Positions 1-6,079 of a stretch of 64,000 nucleotides of DNA are shown in pieces. The notes under the pieces are model-generated. The model did not search any database and was not told the origin of the DNA. It saw only the letters and a list, made by a program, of their open reading frames with translations. Location of the stretch: NCBI RefSeq assembly GCF_029581355.1, contig NZ_CP120849.1, positions 2,450,501 through 2,514,500 on the forward strand, written 5' to 3'. Source of the DNA: Parabacteroides chongii. Lineage in GTDB: Bacteria; Bacteroidota; Bacteroidia; Bacteroidales; Tannerellaceae. The stretch's first letter is position 1. Every line of letters starts with the position of its first letter. Made by a program: the position numbers and the translations under genes.

Positions 1-1
1 A

Positions 2-76
2 ATTCCGGTGACAGGAAAATTGGATGTTGAAATAGAAAGCTTTGAAGAGAAGTCTGTGGATTTTAGCTTTAATTGA
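2..76 (+). CDS. C-terminal fragment of a gene cut by the window edge
   Basis: An open frame runs from the first bases to a TGA at 74-76 and gives 24 residues ending in KSVDFSFN. The start lies outside the window. The fragment is too short to recognise a family, and no function is assigned. It ends 33 bp before the HU-like pseudogene remnant. Confidence 0.5.
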   Translation: MPVTGKLDVEIESFEEKSVDFSFN

Positions 77-108
77 TGCTTACGATATAGATATAAAGAG
101 TAAATAGT

Positions 109-204
109 TTTCGGGACTTTCCGTTCTGCCTTCGGCTGTAAATGCCAGGAGGAAGAAAAGGATGTTCCGGAAGCGGCGAAGACGACCGCCCCGTAATCGA
201 ATAG
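109..204 (+). pseudogene. Decayed 3' remnant of an HU-like (HU-HIG) gene
   Basis: This stretch matches the 3' part of the intact HU-like gene at 1416-1862. Bases 109-160 correspond to about 1647-1702, and bases 161-204 correspond to about 1824-1863, so roughly 121 bp are missing. Both deletion ends carry GT in the intact copy, a possible 2-bp microhomology. The deletion shifts the reading frame, so the remnant reads into a premature TAA. There is no N-terminal half and no start. The homology continues past the stop into the downstream hairpin (228-264). The intact and broken copies therefore flank the PD-(D/E)XK gene, as expected from a duplicated HU-plus-hairpin block. Confidence 0.8.
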
Positions 205-227
205 TCTCCCCGAATAAATGAATAAAG

Positions 228-264
228 CAGGCACGGATCGTATTTCGGTTCGTGCCTGTTTTTG
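228..264 (+). terminator. Rho-independent terminator behind the HU-like remnant
   Basis: A 13-bp stem (228-240 with 246-258, two G-T wobbles) has a 5-nt loop and is followed by a T-run. It is nearly identical to the terminator of the intact HU-like gene at 1887-1922. Confidence 0.8.
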
Positions 265-275
265 TTCAATAAACC

Positions 276-306
276 TTTGTCTGTCATGAAATAATCACTA
301 CATTTG
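276..306 (+). promoter_or_regulatory. Bacteroidetes-type promoter for the PD-(D/E)XK gene
   Basis: TTTG at 276-279 and TACATTTG at 299-306 are 19 nt apart, matching the Bacteroidetes -33/-7 consensus (TTTG, TAnnTTTG). The ATG is 27 nt downstream. Confidence 0.7.
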
Positions 307-333
307 TCGGTGAACATATAAAACTTTATAACT

Positions 334-1230
334 ATGAAGTATCTAAATCCGAAAGCCGATTTAACATTCAAGCGGGTATTCGGCGAGCACCCCGATCTGG
401 TGATGAGCCTGCTTAACGCATTGTTGCCTTTGAAAAAAGGCGCAGAGATAACCGAAATCGAGTACTTGCCCGCTGAGATGGTGCCGGAAAATCCCCTACG
501 TAAATACAGTATTGTCGATGTCCGTTGCAAGGACAAGCAAGGTCGTCAGTTCCTGGTCGAGATGCAGATGTTATGGTCGCCTGAATTTTATCAACGCGTA
601 TTATTCAATGCCTCCAAAGCTTATGTCCGGCAGCTGGATAAAGGAGAAACGTATGAACTCTTGCAACCTGTTTACTCGCTTAACCTGGTGAACGATATCT
701 TTGAACCGGAACTGGAGGGCTATTATCATCATTATGAACTGGTGCATGTAGAGCACAGCGACAAGGTGATCGACGGTTTACAGCTTATTTTTGTAGAGCT
801 GCCGAAATTTACACCGCATAATTATGCAGAGAAAAAAATGCAGGTACTCTGGCTTCGTTACCTGACAGAGATCAACGAGCGTACGCGTGAGGTTCCGGAA
901 GAACTGCTTTCCAACCCGGAAATAAATAAAGCCCTGACCGAACTGGAAGAATCTGCCTTTACCGAAGAGCAGTTGGCCGGCTACGAACATTTCTGGGACG
1001 GCATCAGCGTAGAAAAAACAATCTACAACAGCGCTATCCGAAAAGGCTTGGCAGAAGGCTTGGCAGAGGGCGAAGCAAAAGGTAAAGCGGAAGGCTTGGC
1101 AGAGGGCTTGGCAAAAGGCAAAGCAAAATTACATCTTGTAGCTGCCAATATGAAAAAGAAAGGCATAGACCTGGCTTCCATTATCGAATGTACCGGATTG
1201 GATGAAAAGACTGTTCGTAACCTTCCGTAA
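334..1230 (+). CDS. Rpn-like PD-(D/E)XK nuclease family protein (transposase-like)
   Basis: This 298-aa protein belongs to the PD-(D/E)XK family annotated as Rpn recombination-promoting nuclease or putative transposase. The N-terminus (NPKADLTFKRVFG) is the family hallmark. The fold's catalytic residues are visible as D62 in SIVDVRC and E76-x-Q78 in FLVEMQM. Residues about 238-265 are a low-complexity run of AEG/AKG units (KGLAEG repeats), a common variable tail in this family. A short helical end follows (DLASIIECTGLDEKTVRNLP). Known members are Mg-dependent DNA endonucleases; activity here is inferred. It has its own promoter (276-306) and sits between an intact and a broken HU-like gene. 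No terminal inverted repeats or target-site duplications were seen, so it is not shown to be an insertion sequence. Confidence 0.85.
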   Translation: MKYLNPKADLTFKRVFGEHPDLVMSLLNALLPLKKGAEITEIEYLPAEMVPENPLRKYSIVDVRCKDKQGRQFLVEMQMLWSPEFYQRVLFNASKAYVRQLDKGETYELLQPVYSLNLVNDIFEPELEGYYHHYELVHVEHSDKVIDGLQLIFVELPKFTPHNYAEKKMQVLWLRYLTEINERTREVPEELLSNPEINKALTELEESAFTEEQLAGYEHFWDGISVEKTIYNSAIRKGLAEGLAEGEAKGKAEGLAEGLAKGKAKLHLVAANMKKKGIDLASIIECTGLDEKTVRNLP

Positions 1231-1256
1231 CCGGACACGCCTCCACGCCGCCATCC

Positions 1257-1290
1257 TATCTTTGTATCATAATCGAGAAACAAAGGTGGA
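1257..1290 (+). repeat. Second, gene-less copy of the HU-like promoter region
   Basis: TATCTTTG (1257-1264) followed by an ACAAAG half-site resembles the segment directly before the HU-like ATG (1382-1415), about 125 bp downstream. Similarity also reaches the GC-rich bases just upstream of each copy. No start codon follows this copy. Confidence 0.55.
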
Positions 1291-1381
1291 GTTAAATCGC
1301 CCTAAAGTGCAATAAACGGAAATAAAGTGCCGTATCGTCACGTAAAGACACGTAAGTCTACACCGCCGCAATCGCTTGCCG

Positions 1382-1415
1382 TACCTTTGTTTCGTAATCA
1401 TAAAAACAAAGTATT
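1382..1415 (+). promoter_or_regulatory. Promoter -7 element and CTTTGT/ACAAAG dyad before the HU-like gene
   Basis: TACCTTTG at 1382-1389 matches the Bacteroidetes -7 consensus; no good TTTG -33 box is present. The segment is bounded by CTTTGT and ACAAAG half-sites in inverted orientation, a possible operator. An imperfect copy lies at 1257-1290. Confidence 0.5.
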
Positions 1416-1862
1416 ATGGCATTAAAGTATGTAGTAAAGAAAACAGTTTTCGGTTTCGATGAAACTAAGACAGCGAAGTATGTAGCCCGTCCGTTGTTGG
1501 CAGGTAGTGTTGATTATTCCGCTCTGTGCGATCAGGTAACCAAGGTAGGACTGGTGCCGCGCGGTGTAGTGAAAATGGTTATCGACGGCGTGATAGATGC
1601 CCTCGAATGGAATCTGACCAATCACCTCTCGGTGAAATTGGGGGATTTCGGAACTTTTCGTCCTGCCTTCGGCTGTAAATGCCAGGAAGAAGAAAAGGAT
1701 GTAACGGCGGATGTATTGCGCCACCGTAAAATTATCTTCACTCCCGGCAGTCATTTCAAAGAGATGCTGCGCAAAGTCAGCATCCAGAAGTTCGACATCC
1801 CGGAAACCGATGAAACAGGCGGTTCCGGAAGCGGCGAAGACGACCGCCCCGTAATCGAATAG
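1416..1862 (+). CDS. HU-like DNA-binding protein (HU-HIG type)
   Basis: This 148-aa protein is of the Bacteroidetes HU/IHF-related HU-HIG type. The start (ALKYVVKKTVFGFDETKT), the helical middle (LCDQVTKVGLVPRGVVKMVIDGVIDALEWNL, residues about 39-70), the LGDFGTFRP turn and the later FTPGSHFKEMLRKV segment are typical. The last 15 or so residues are an acidic, glycine-rich tail (GGSGSGEDDRPVIE). Such proteins are nucleoid-associated; a specific DNA target is unknown. It is a single-gene unit with its own -7 element and a strong terminator. A broken second copy lies at 109-204, on the other side of the PD-(D/E)XK gene. Confidence 0.85.
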   Translation: MALKYVVKKTVFGFDETKTAKYVARPLLAGSVDYSALCDQVTKVGLVPRGVVKMVIDGVIDALEWNLTNHLSVKLGDFGTFRPAFGCKCQEEEKDVTADVLRHRKIIFTPGSHFKEMLRKVSIQKFDIPETDETGGSGSGEDDRPVIE

Positions 1863-1886
1863 TCTTCCCCGAATAAATGAATAAAG

Positions 1887-1922
1887 CAGGCACGGATCGT
1901 ATATCGGTTCGTGCCTGTTTTG
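1887..1922 (+). terminator. Rho-independent terminator of the HU-like gene
   Basis: A 13-bp stem (1887-1899 with 1905-1917, two wobbles) is followed by TTTT. It is duplicated at 228-264. Confidence 0.8.
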
Positions 1923-2235
1923 GTTAGTTATAACAGGAATGTTTCGACATTTTCGGATTCTATTCCGAGAAAGTCTGTATTTTCTCGGATTTTCACATGG
2001 GATAATCTTAGAAACGGTGATCAACTCGGACTATTTTTACTAGTATGGAAAGTCGGTGTTTCTATCCAGGGTTGGTATTTCTATCAAAAACGGGAAATAT
2101 GGTAGGATTACCCTATTAACTTGAAAGACTTGCCTATCGTTGGGGATTATCGGAATAACTACTTTTGTAAACGTTGAAAATCTTTCTTTTTATGTAGATT
2201 TACAGGGTAGAATGAATAATATAATAATAATGTAT
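1923..2235. other. Intergenic region with no supported gene
   Basis: About 310 bp between the HU-like terminator and the DUF3575 gene. A 64-codon frame crosses it (1911-2105) but begins inside the terminator stem and has no recognisable protein features. No promoter with both consensus boxes at proper spacing was found. An AT-rich stretch lies just before the next gene. Confidence 0.4.
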
Positions 2236-2790
2236 ATGAAAAAAGTACTTTTCCTCTTTTTGCTTTTGGCAGGTATGACGAATGTCTATGGACAGAAGTT
2301 TGCGGTAAAGTCAAATTTACTTTATGATGCGACTGCTACCATTAACCTGGGGGTAGAAGTGGGGTTGGCTCAGAAATGGTCGTTGGACCTGTCGGGTAAT
2401 TATAACGGTTGGATGCTGGGAGATGAAGCCCGTTTTAAACATTGGCTGATTCAGCCCGAAGCCCGCTATTGGCTGTGTGAAAAATTTAACGGCCATTTCT
2501 TTGGCGTACATGCCCATTATGCGGATTATAATGTGGGAGGAATGAAAATTCTGGGTAAGAGTATGGAGGATAGTCGTTATCAGGGAAGCTTGTATGGTGC
2601 AGGTTTGTCATACGGATATCAGTGGCTGCTGGGTAGCCATTGGAGTATGGAAGCTGTGATCGGTATCGGCTGGGCACATCTCGATCAGGATAAATATCCT
2701 TGTGCTGTTTGCGGAGAACGGTATGATAAGTCAAAAGATTATTTCGGTGTGACGAAAGCGGCTCTTTCTTTTATCTATTTCTTTAAATAA
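2236..2790 (+). CDS. DUF3575 family envelope protein
   Basis: A 184-aa protein. The start at 2236 is chosen over in-frame upstream ATGs because it opens directly with a signal peptide (MKKVLFLFLLLAGMTNVYG, cleavage before QKF). The mature start, KSNLLYDATATINLGVE, is the DUF3575 hallmark. Alternating aromatic and glycine-rich strands to the C-terminus (ending AALSFIYFF) suggest a small outer-membrane beta-barrel. In Bacteroidales this family usually pairs with a DUF3868 protein, often near FimA/Mfa-type fimbrillin genes. Here the DUF3868 gene follows after 8 bp, in the same operon, but no fimbrillin follows. A role in surface-structure assembly is inferred from context only. Confidence 0.75.
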   Translation: MKKVLFLFLLLAGMTNVYGQKFAVKSNLLYDATATINLGVEVGLAQKWSLDLSGNYNGWMLGDEARFKHWLIQPEARYWLCEKFNGHFFGVHAHYADYNVGGMKILGKSMEDSRYQGSLYGAGLSYGYQWLLGSHWSMEAVIGIGWAHLDQDKYPCAVCGERYDKSKDYFGVTKAALSFIYFFK

Positions 2791-2798
2791 GCAGGACG

Positions 2799-4295
2799 AT
2801 GAATAAGAAAATGAAAAATATATATATACTGGCTGCAGCGTTGGCGGTGGTTTCTCCGGCTGCAATGGCACAGAAAGATGCACTGTCCAATGCCGTGAAA
2901 GTGGTTTGTAATGATGCGGTGCAAAAAGGGGATTCGCTTTATTTGGATGCTGTCATTACAGTGAACAGTAGTGCTGTTAAATCGTGTAAGTCGCTTGAAC
3001 TGACTCCGGTGGTGGAAGCAGGCGACCGGAAAGAAGGTTTTCTTTCTGTCTTGCGTAACGGACGTATCCGCCATAAGGTGTATACCCGCGAGATCAAATT
3101 GAATAACCTGGCGGAAATACCTCATTATAGTGTGGCGAAAGTGAACAAGCAGCAACCGGAAGAGGTGATCCTTTACCAGGCTGCTATCGGTTGGGAAGAC
3201 TGGATGAAACATGCGAAGATTTCGCTGGCTGCCGATCTTTGCGGCTGCGGACAGGAAGATGCCAATAAATTATTGGTGACTGATCATATTCGTCGTCGTC
3301 CGGATGCCCGTTATGAGGTTAAACCTGTGCTGGCGTATATAACACCGGTAGCGGAAACGGAAAAACATCGTGCAGAAGTGGGTACGGCTTATCTGGATTT
3401 CCAGGTGGGTAAATCTGAGATTTTGCCAGATTTCCGGAATAATGCTTCTGAACTGGATAAGATCAACGGTACGATCCGCTCGGTGACATCGGATAAAAAT
3501 ATCACTCCGAAAGGGATCCTGTTGAAAGGATACGCTTCTCCGGAAGGTTCATATGCATCGAACGACCGTCTGTCGGATAATCGTGTGAAAGCATTGCGCG
3601 AATATATACGTTCAAAGAACGATTTCCCGATGAGTTTCTTTACGTTGGAAAACGAACCGGAAGACTGGTCTGGATTCAAAGCACAGGCTGAAGCCGATCA
3701 GGATATGCCGGCACGCAATGAAGTGCTCGATATTATTAACAGTGATCTGCAGCCTGACCAGAAAGAAGCCAAACTGCGTGCGTTGAAAGGGGGAGCTGCT
3801 TTCAGTTATGTATTGAAAAATATTTTCCCGTCACTGCGTCGTTCGGAATACCGTATCGATTACACGGTTCGTGAGTTTACGGTGGAAGAAGGCCGTGAGA
3901 TTATCAAGACCCGCCCGCAGCAGTTGAGTCTGAGTGAAATGTTCGCCGTAGCCAACAGCTATGAAACGGGAAGCAAGGATTATAATGATGTATTTGAAAT
4001 AGCTGTGCGCATGTACAGTTCTGATCCGGTGGCAAATCTGAATGCTGCTAATATCTCTATAGGAAAAGGCGATTATGCTGCTGCTAAAAATTATCTGGCG
4101 AAAGCCGGTGATTCGGCAGAAGCGATTCATGCCCGTGGTGTTTTGAAATTGATTGAGGGTGACCTCGACGGAGCTGAGGTGTTGTTGAAAAAGGCAAAAG
4201 ATGCCGGTGTGATAGGAGCAGCAGACAATTTGAGAGAATTACAGCTGAAAAGAGAGGATAATGCTCTGTTTGATAGTTTCGACGCGCATAATTGA
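2799..4295 (+). CDS. DUF3868 protein with an OmpA-like domain and C-terminal helical repeats
   Basis: A 498-aa exported protein with a signal peptide (residues 1-24, ending AAMA before QKD). Residues about 25-185 look like the DUF3868 region. Residues about 195-320 resemble an OmpA-type peptidoglycan-binding domain: YLDFQVGKSEILPDF, then GYASPEGSYASNDRLSDNRVKALREYI. From about 395 to 480 there are TPR-like helical repeats (NLNAANISIGKGDYAAAKNYLAKAG). It probably anchors an outer-membrane assembly to peptidoglycan. It is 8 bp behind the DUF3575 gene and almost certainly co-transcribed. The start could also be the next Met, at 2811. The exact function is not known. Confidence 0.75.
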   Translation: MNKKMKNIYILAAALAVVSPAAMAQKDALSNAVKVVCNDAVQKGDSLYLDAVITVNSSAVKSCKSLELTPVVEAGDRKEGFLSVLRNGRIRHKVYTREIKLNNLAEIPHYSVAKVNKQQPEEVILYQAAIGWEDWMKHAKISLAADLCGCGQEDANKLLVTDHIRRRPDARYEVKPVLAYITPVAETEKHRAEVGTAYLDFQVGKSEILPDFRNNASELDKINGTIRSVTSDKNITPKGILLKGYASPEGSYASNDRLSDNRVKALREYIRSKNDFPMSFFTLENEPEDWSGFKAQAEADQDMPARNEVLDIINSDLQPDQKEAKLRALKGGAAFSYVLKNIFPSLRRSEYRIDYTVREFTVEEGREIIKTRPQQLSLSEMFAVANSYETGSKDYNDVFEIAVRMYSSDPVANLNAANISIGKGDYAAAKNYLAKAGDSAEAIHARGVLKLIEGDLDGAEVLLKKAKDAGVIGAADNLRELQLKREDNALFDSFDAHN

Positions 4296-4331
4296 TACAT
4301 ATACCGCGTAGAATCATGATAAATAAAGTCT

Positions 4332-4339
4332 ATTTTTGC
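4332..4339 (+). promoter_or_regulatory. Possible -7 element (TATTTTTG)
   Basis: It matches TAnnTTTG 13 nt before the ATG at 4353. No TTTG box sits at the expected -33 distance. If used, transcription would start very close to 4353, which would favour the second Met at 4377. Confidence 0.35.
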
Positions 4340-4352
4340 ATTGGAATGATTT

Positions 4353-4721
4353 ATGAAAAAGCATAAAAATAATAATATGGAACATGCTGCACAAGTTGAG
4401 AACGTTCTAGTGAACGAGATCGACAACCAGAACGGGGTTCATCTCTATCTGGAAGGAAATAAATGGTGCGCCTATGAACGTTCCGCTTATTATCTGGCAC
4501 AGTTAAAAGTACCGGTTGTAATAAAGAAGGAAATAGTTCGTGACGGATACGACGTCGTTTTGTTAAAAGCTTTTTTTGAAGTGGATGACATGCGTCTGCC
4601 TCTAGCTCCGAAAACAGTGTTGAAATCGGTGGCTGATGATAAGTTACTGTTCCAGTTGAACGATCAGATTGACGGTTTTCCTGAATGGAAAGCTTGTCAG
4701 CTGAATAAATTACCAGCATAA
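4353..4721 (+). CDS. Small protein of unknown function
   Basis: A 122-aa protein whose family I do not recognise. It has no signal peptide or membrane segment, is mixed alpha/beta in character, and contains an aromatic segment (GNKWCAYERSAYYLAQL) followed by VVIKKEIVRDGYDVVLLKAFFEVDD. A second possible start is Met9 (4377), which may be better given the -7 element at 4332-4339. It lies 57 bp after the DUF3868 gene in the same direction and is closed by a strong terminator, so it is a genuine transcription unit or the end of the preceding operon. No function is proposed. Confidence 0.6.
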   Translation: MKKHKNNNMEHAAQVENVLVNEIDNQNGVHLYLEGNKWCAYERSAYYLAQLKVPVVIKKEIVRDGYDVVLLKAFFEVDDMRLPLAPKTVLKSVADDKLLFQLNDQIDGFPEWKACQLNKLPA

Positions 4722-4783
4722 AAGGTGAAGCCGTGAGGCTTTGGTTAAGTATACTAAGTTGTAAAATTGAGGGTGTATTAAGT

Positions 4784-4823
4784 CCCCGGAAGTGAGTGGT
4801 TATCCTTCCGGGGCATTTTTTTT
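4784..4823 (+). terminator. Rho-independent terminator
   Basis: A 9-bp GC-rich stem (CCCCGGAAG, 4784-4792, with its complement 4805-4813) is followed by an 8-T run. It closes the unit ending at 4721. The converging thiamine operon ends 30 bp further on. Confidence 0.85.
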
Positions 4824-4853
4824 AGTTGACAGTTGATAAGTGACGGTTGACAG

Positions 4854-5492
4854 TTAGAGGGAAGGGGTTTGGAAATAGACGATTACCCGGGCTTCCGGTG
4901 AGAGGGTGAGGGTGAACTCGTTTCCCAGGGCTTCGTTGAGGCTTCCTTGCCACCAGGCTGTCAGGCGACGGCGGGTGATGGGCCAGCGGAGACCTTCGGT
5001 GGTTATTTCGCCACAGGGGTACATCGAGAAGATGGATATTTGCTGGCCGGGGGTACAAGCCAGGGTCATTGTTTGTTGTACGGGGACGAAGTGTCCGTAG
5101 TCGGAGAGCATTTCCACCTGTTCGAATAACGGTGCGTAGTCCGTCAGTAGGGAGATATTACCGAGCGTATGGTCTTCACGAAGTCCGGTAGCTCCCAGGA
5201 TCAACAGTTTCCGGTAACCTGCAGCGTGGGCAAAACGGACTGCTTTGGTCAAGTCATTTATCTCCTGATCTTCCACGGTATGGATGCGGTCGGCATATAG
5301 CCGGAGCATTTCCTGTGGAATACTGTCCAGATCACCGACAATGGCTGCCGGCTCCAGCCCCCGTTCGTGCAGATTTTGTACCGCTCCGTCACAGGCAATA
5401 ATAGCCGGTGCAGATTTTAAAAGCTCCAACGGTCCGGCTGTTTGCGGAAAACTTCCGTTAGCAACCACTACACAATCATATATTGTTCCCAT
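4854..5492 (-). CDS. thiN: Thiamine pyrophosphokinase
   Basis: A 212-aa cytosolic enzyme that transfers pyrophosphate from ATP to thiamine, giving thiamine pyrophosphate. Family motifs are present in order: ACDGA (33-37), GDLDSI (53-58, acidic metal/ATP site), DQEINDLTKA (75-84) and GATGLREDHTLGN (100-112). The length matches bacterial TPKs. It is the last gene of the minus-strand riboswitch operon and overlaps the end of the PnuT gene by 17 bp, which suggests coupled translation. In Bacteroidetes comparative genomics this gene is also called tnr3. Confidence 0.93.
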   Translation of the reverse strand: MGTIYDCVVVANGSFPQTAGPLELLKSAPAIIACDGAVQNLHERGLEPAAIVGDLDSIPQEMLRLYADRIHTVEDQEINDLTKAVRFAHAAGYRKLLILGATGLREDHTLGNISLLTDYAPLFEQVEMLSDYGHFVPVQQTMTLACTPGQQISIFSMYPCGEITTEGLRWPITRRRLTAWWQGSLNEALGNEFTLTLSPEARVIVYFQTPSL

Positions 5493-6075
5493 TTGTATTT
5501 ATTCCTTTCTTTTTCCAGGTATAATATCCGACAATGGCTAAAATACCGTAGCAAATGTACAAAAACATGGTAGGATATAAGCCCCGCAGATAATAAAGAT
5601 AGACAGATACGAAGTTGACGATAACCCAGAATATCCAGTGCTCGATGATACGGCGTGCCAGCATCCAGGTGGCAACGATTCCGACGGAGGTGGTGAAAGC
5701 ATCGCCCATCGGGATAGGCGAGTCGGTGAAATTGTGAAGTACGTAATAGAGCAGGGCGTATGTAATGAGGATAGCCGATGCTATCCCCATGAATAAAGGC
5801 CAGGTAATATGACGGTAGAAAATTGTATCATCGGAGACTTTTTCTTCTGATACATTTTTTTTCGTATAGGTCCATTCTTTGAAACCATAAATACTGATGG
5901 CAACATAGTAGATATTCAGTCCCATATCTGCATATATTTTGGCAAAGAAAAAAACAAAAACGTAGACCAGTGAGGTCAGAAAACCTACCACCCACATTGC
6001 TTTATGTTGTCTGATCTCCAGTAACAGGTAAAGGATTCCTGTAATGACACCGAAATATTCCAATAGATGCTCCAT
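5476..6075 (-). CDS. pnuT: PnuT, PnuC-family thiamine transporter
   Basis: A 199-aa integral membrane protein of the PnuC family. The N-terminus (YFGVITGILYLLLEIRQHKAMWVVG) is typical, and about seven hydrophobic segments follow; GFKEW after the third is also characteristic. PnuC relatives move nicotinamide riboside, riboflavin or thiamine. The substrate here is assigned as thiamine because the gene sits between a TonB receptor and thiamine pyrophosphokinase, behind a TPP riboswitch. It starts 4 bp after the receptor gene. Uptake would be driven by trapping thiamine as its pyrophosphate, made by the next gene product. Confidence 0.9.
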   Translation of the reverse strand: MEHLLEYFGVITGILYLLLEIRQHKAMWVVGFLTSLVYVFVFFFAKIYADMGLNIYYVAISIYGFKEWTYTKKNVSEEKVSDDTIFYRHITWPLFMGIASAILITYALLYYVLHNFTDSPIPMGDAFTTSVGIVATWMLARRIIEHWIFWVIVNFVSVYLYYLRGLYPTMFLYICYGILAIVGYYTWKKKGINTNGNNI

Positions 6076-6079
6076 TTTC

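Noticed and set aside
334..1230. Complete insertion sequence around the PD-(D/E)XK gene
   Set aside because: No terminal inverted repeats or target duplications were seen. The flanking similarity is explained by duplicated HU-like gene pieces instead.
1911..2105. 64-codon open frame after the HU-like gene
   Set aside because: It starts inside the terminator stem and shows no start signal or protein features.
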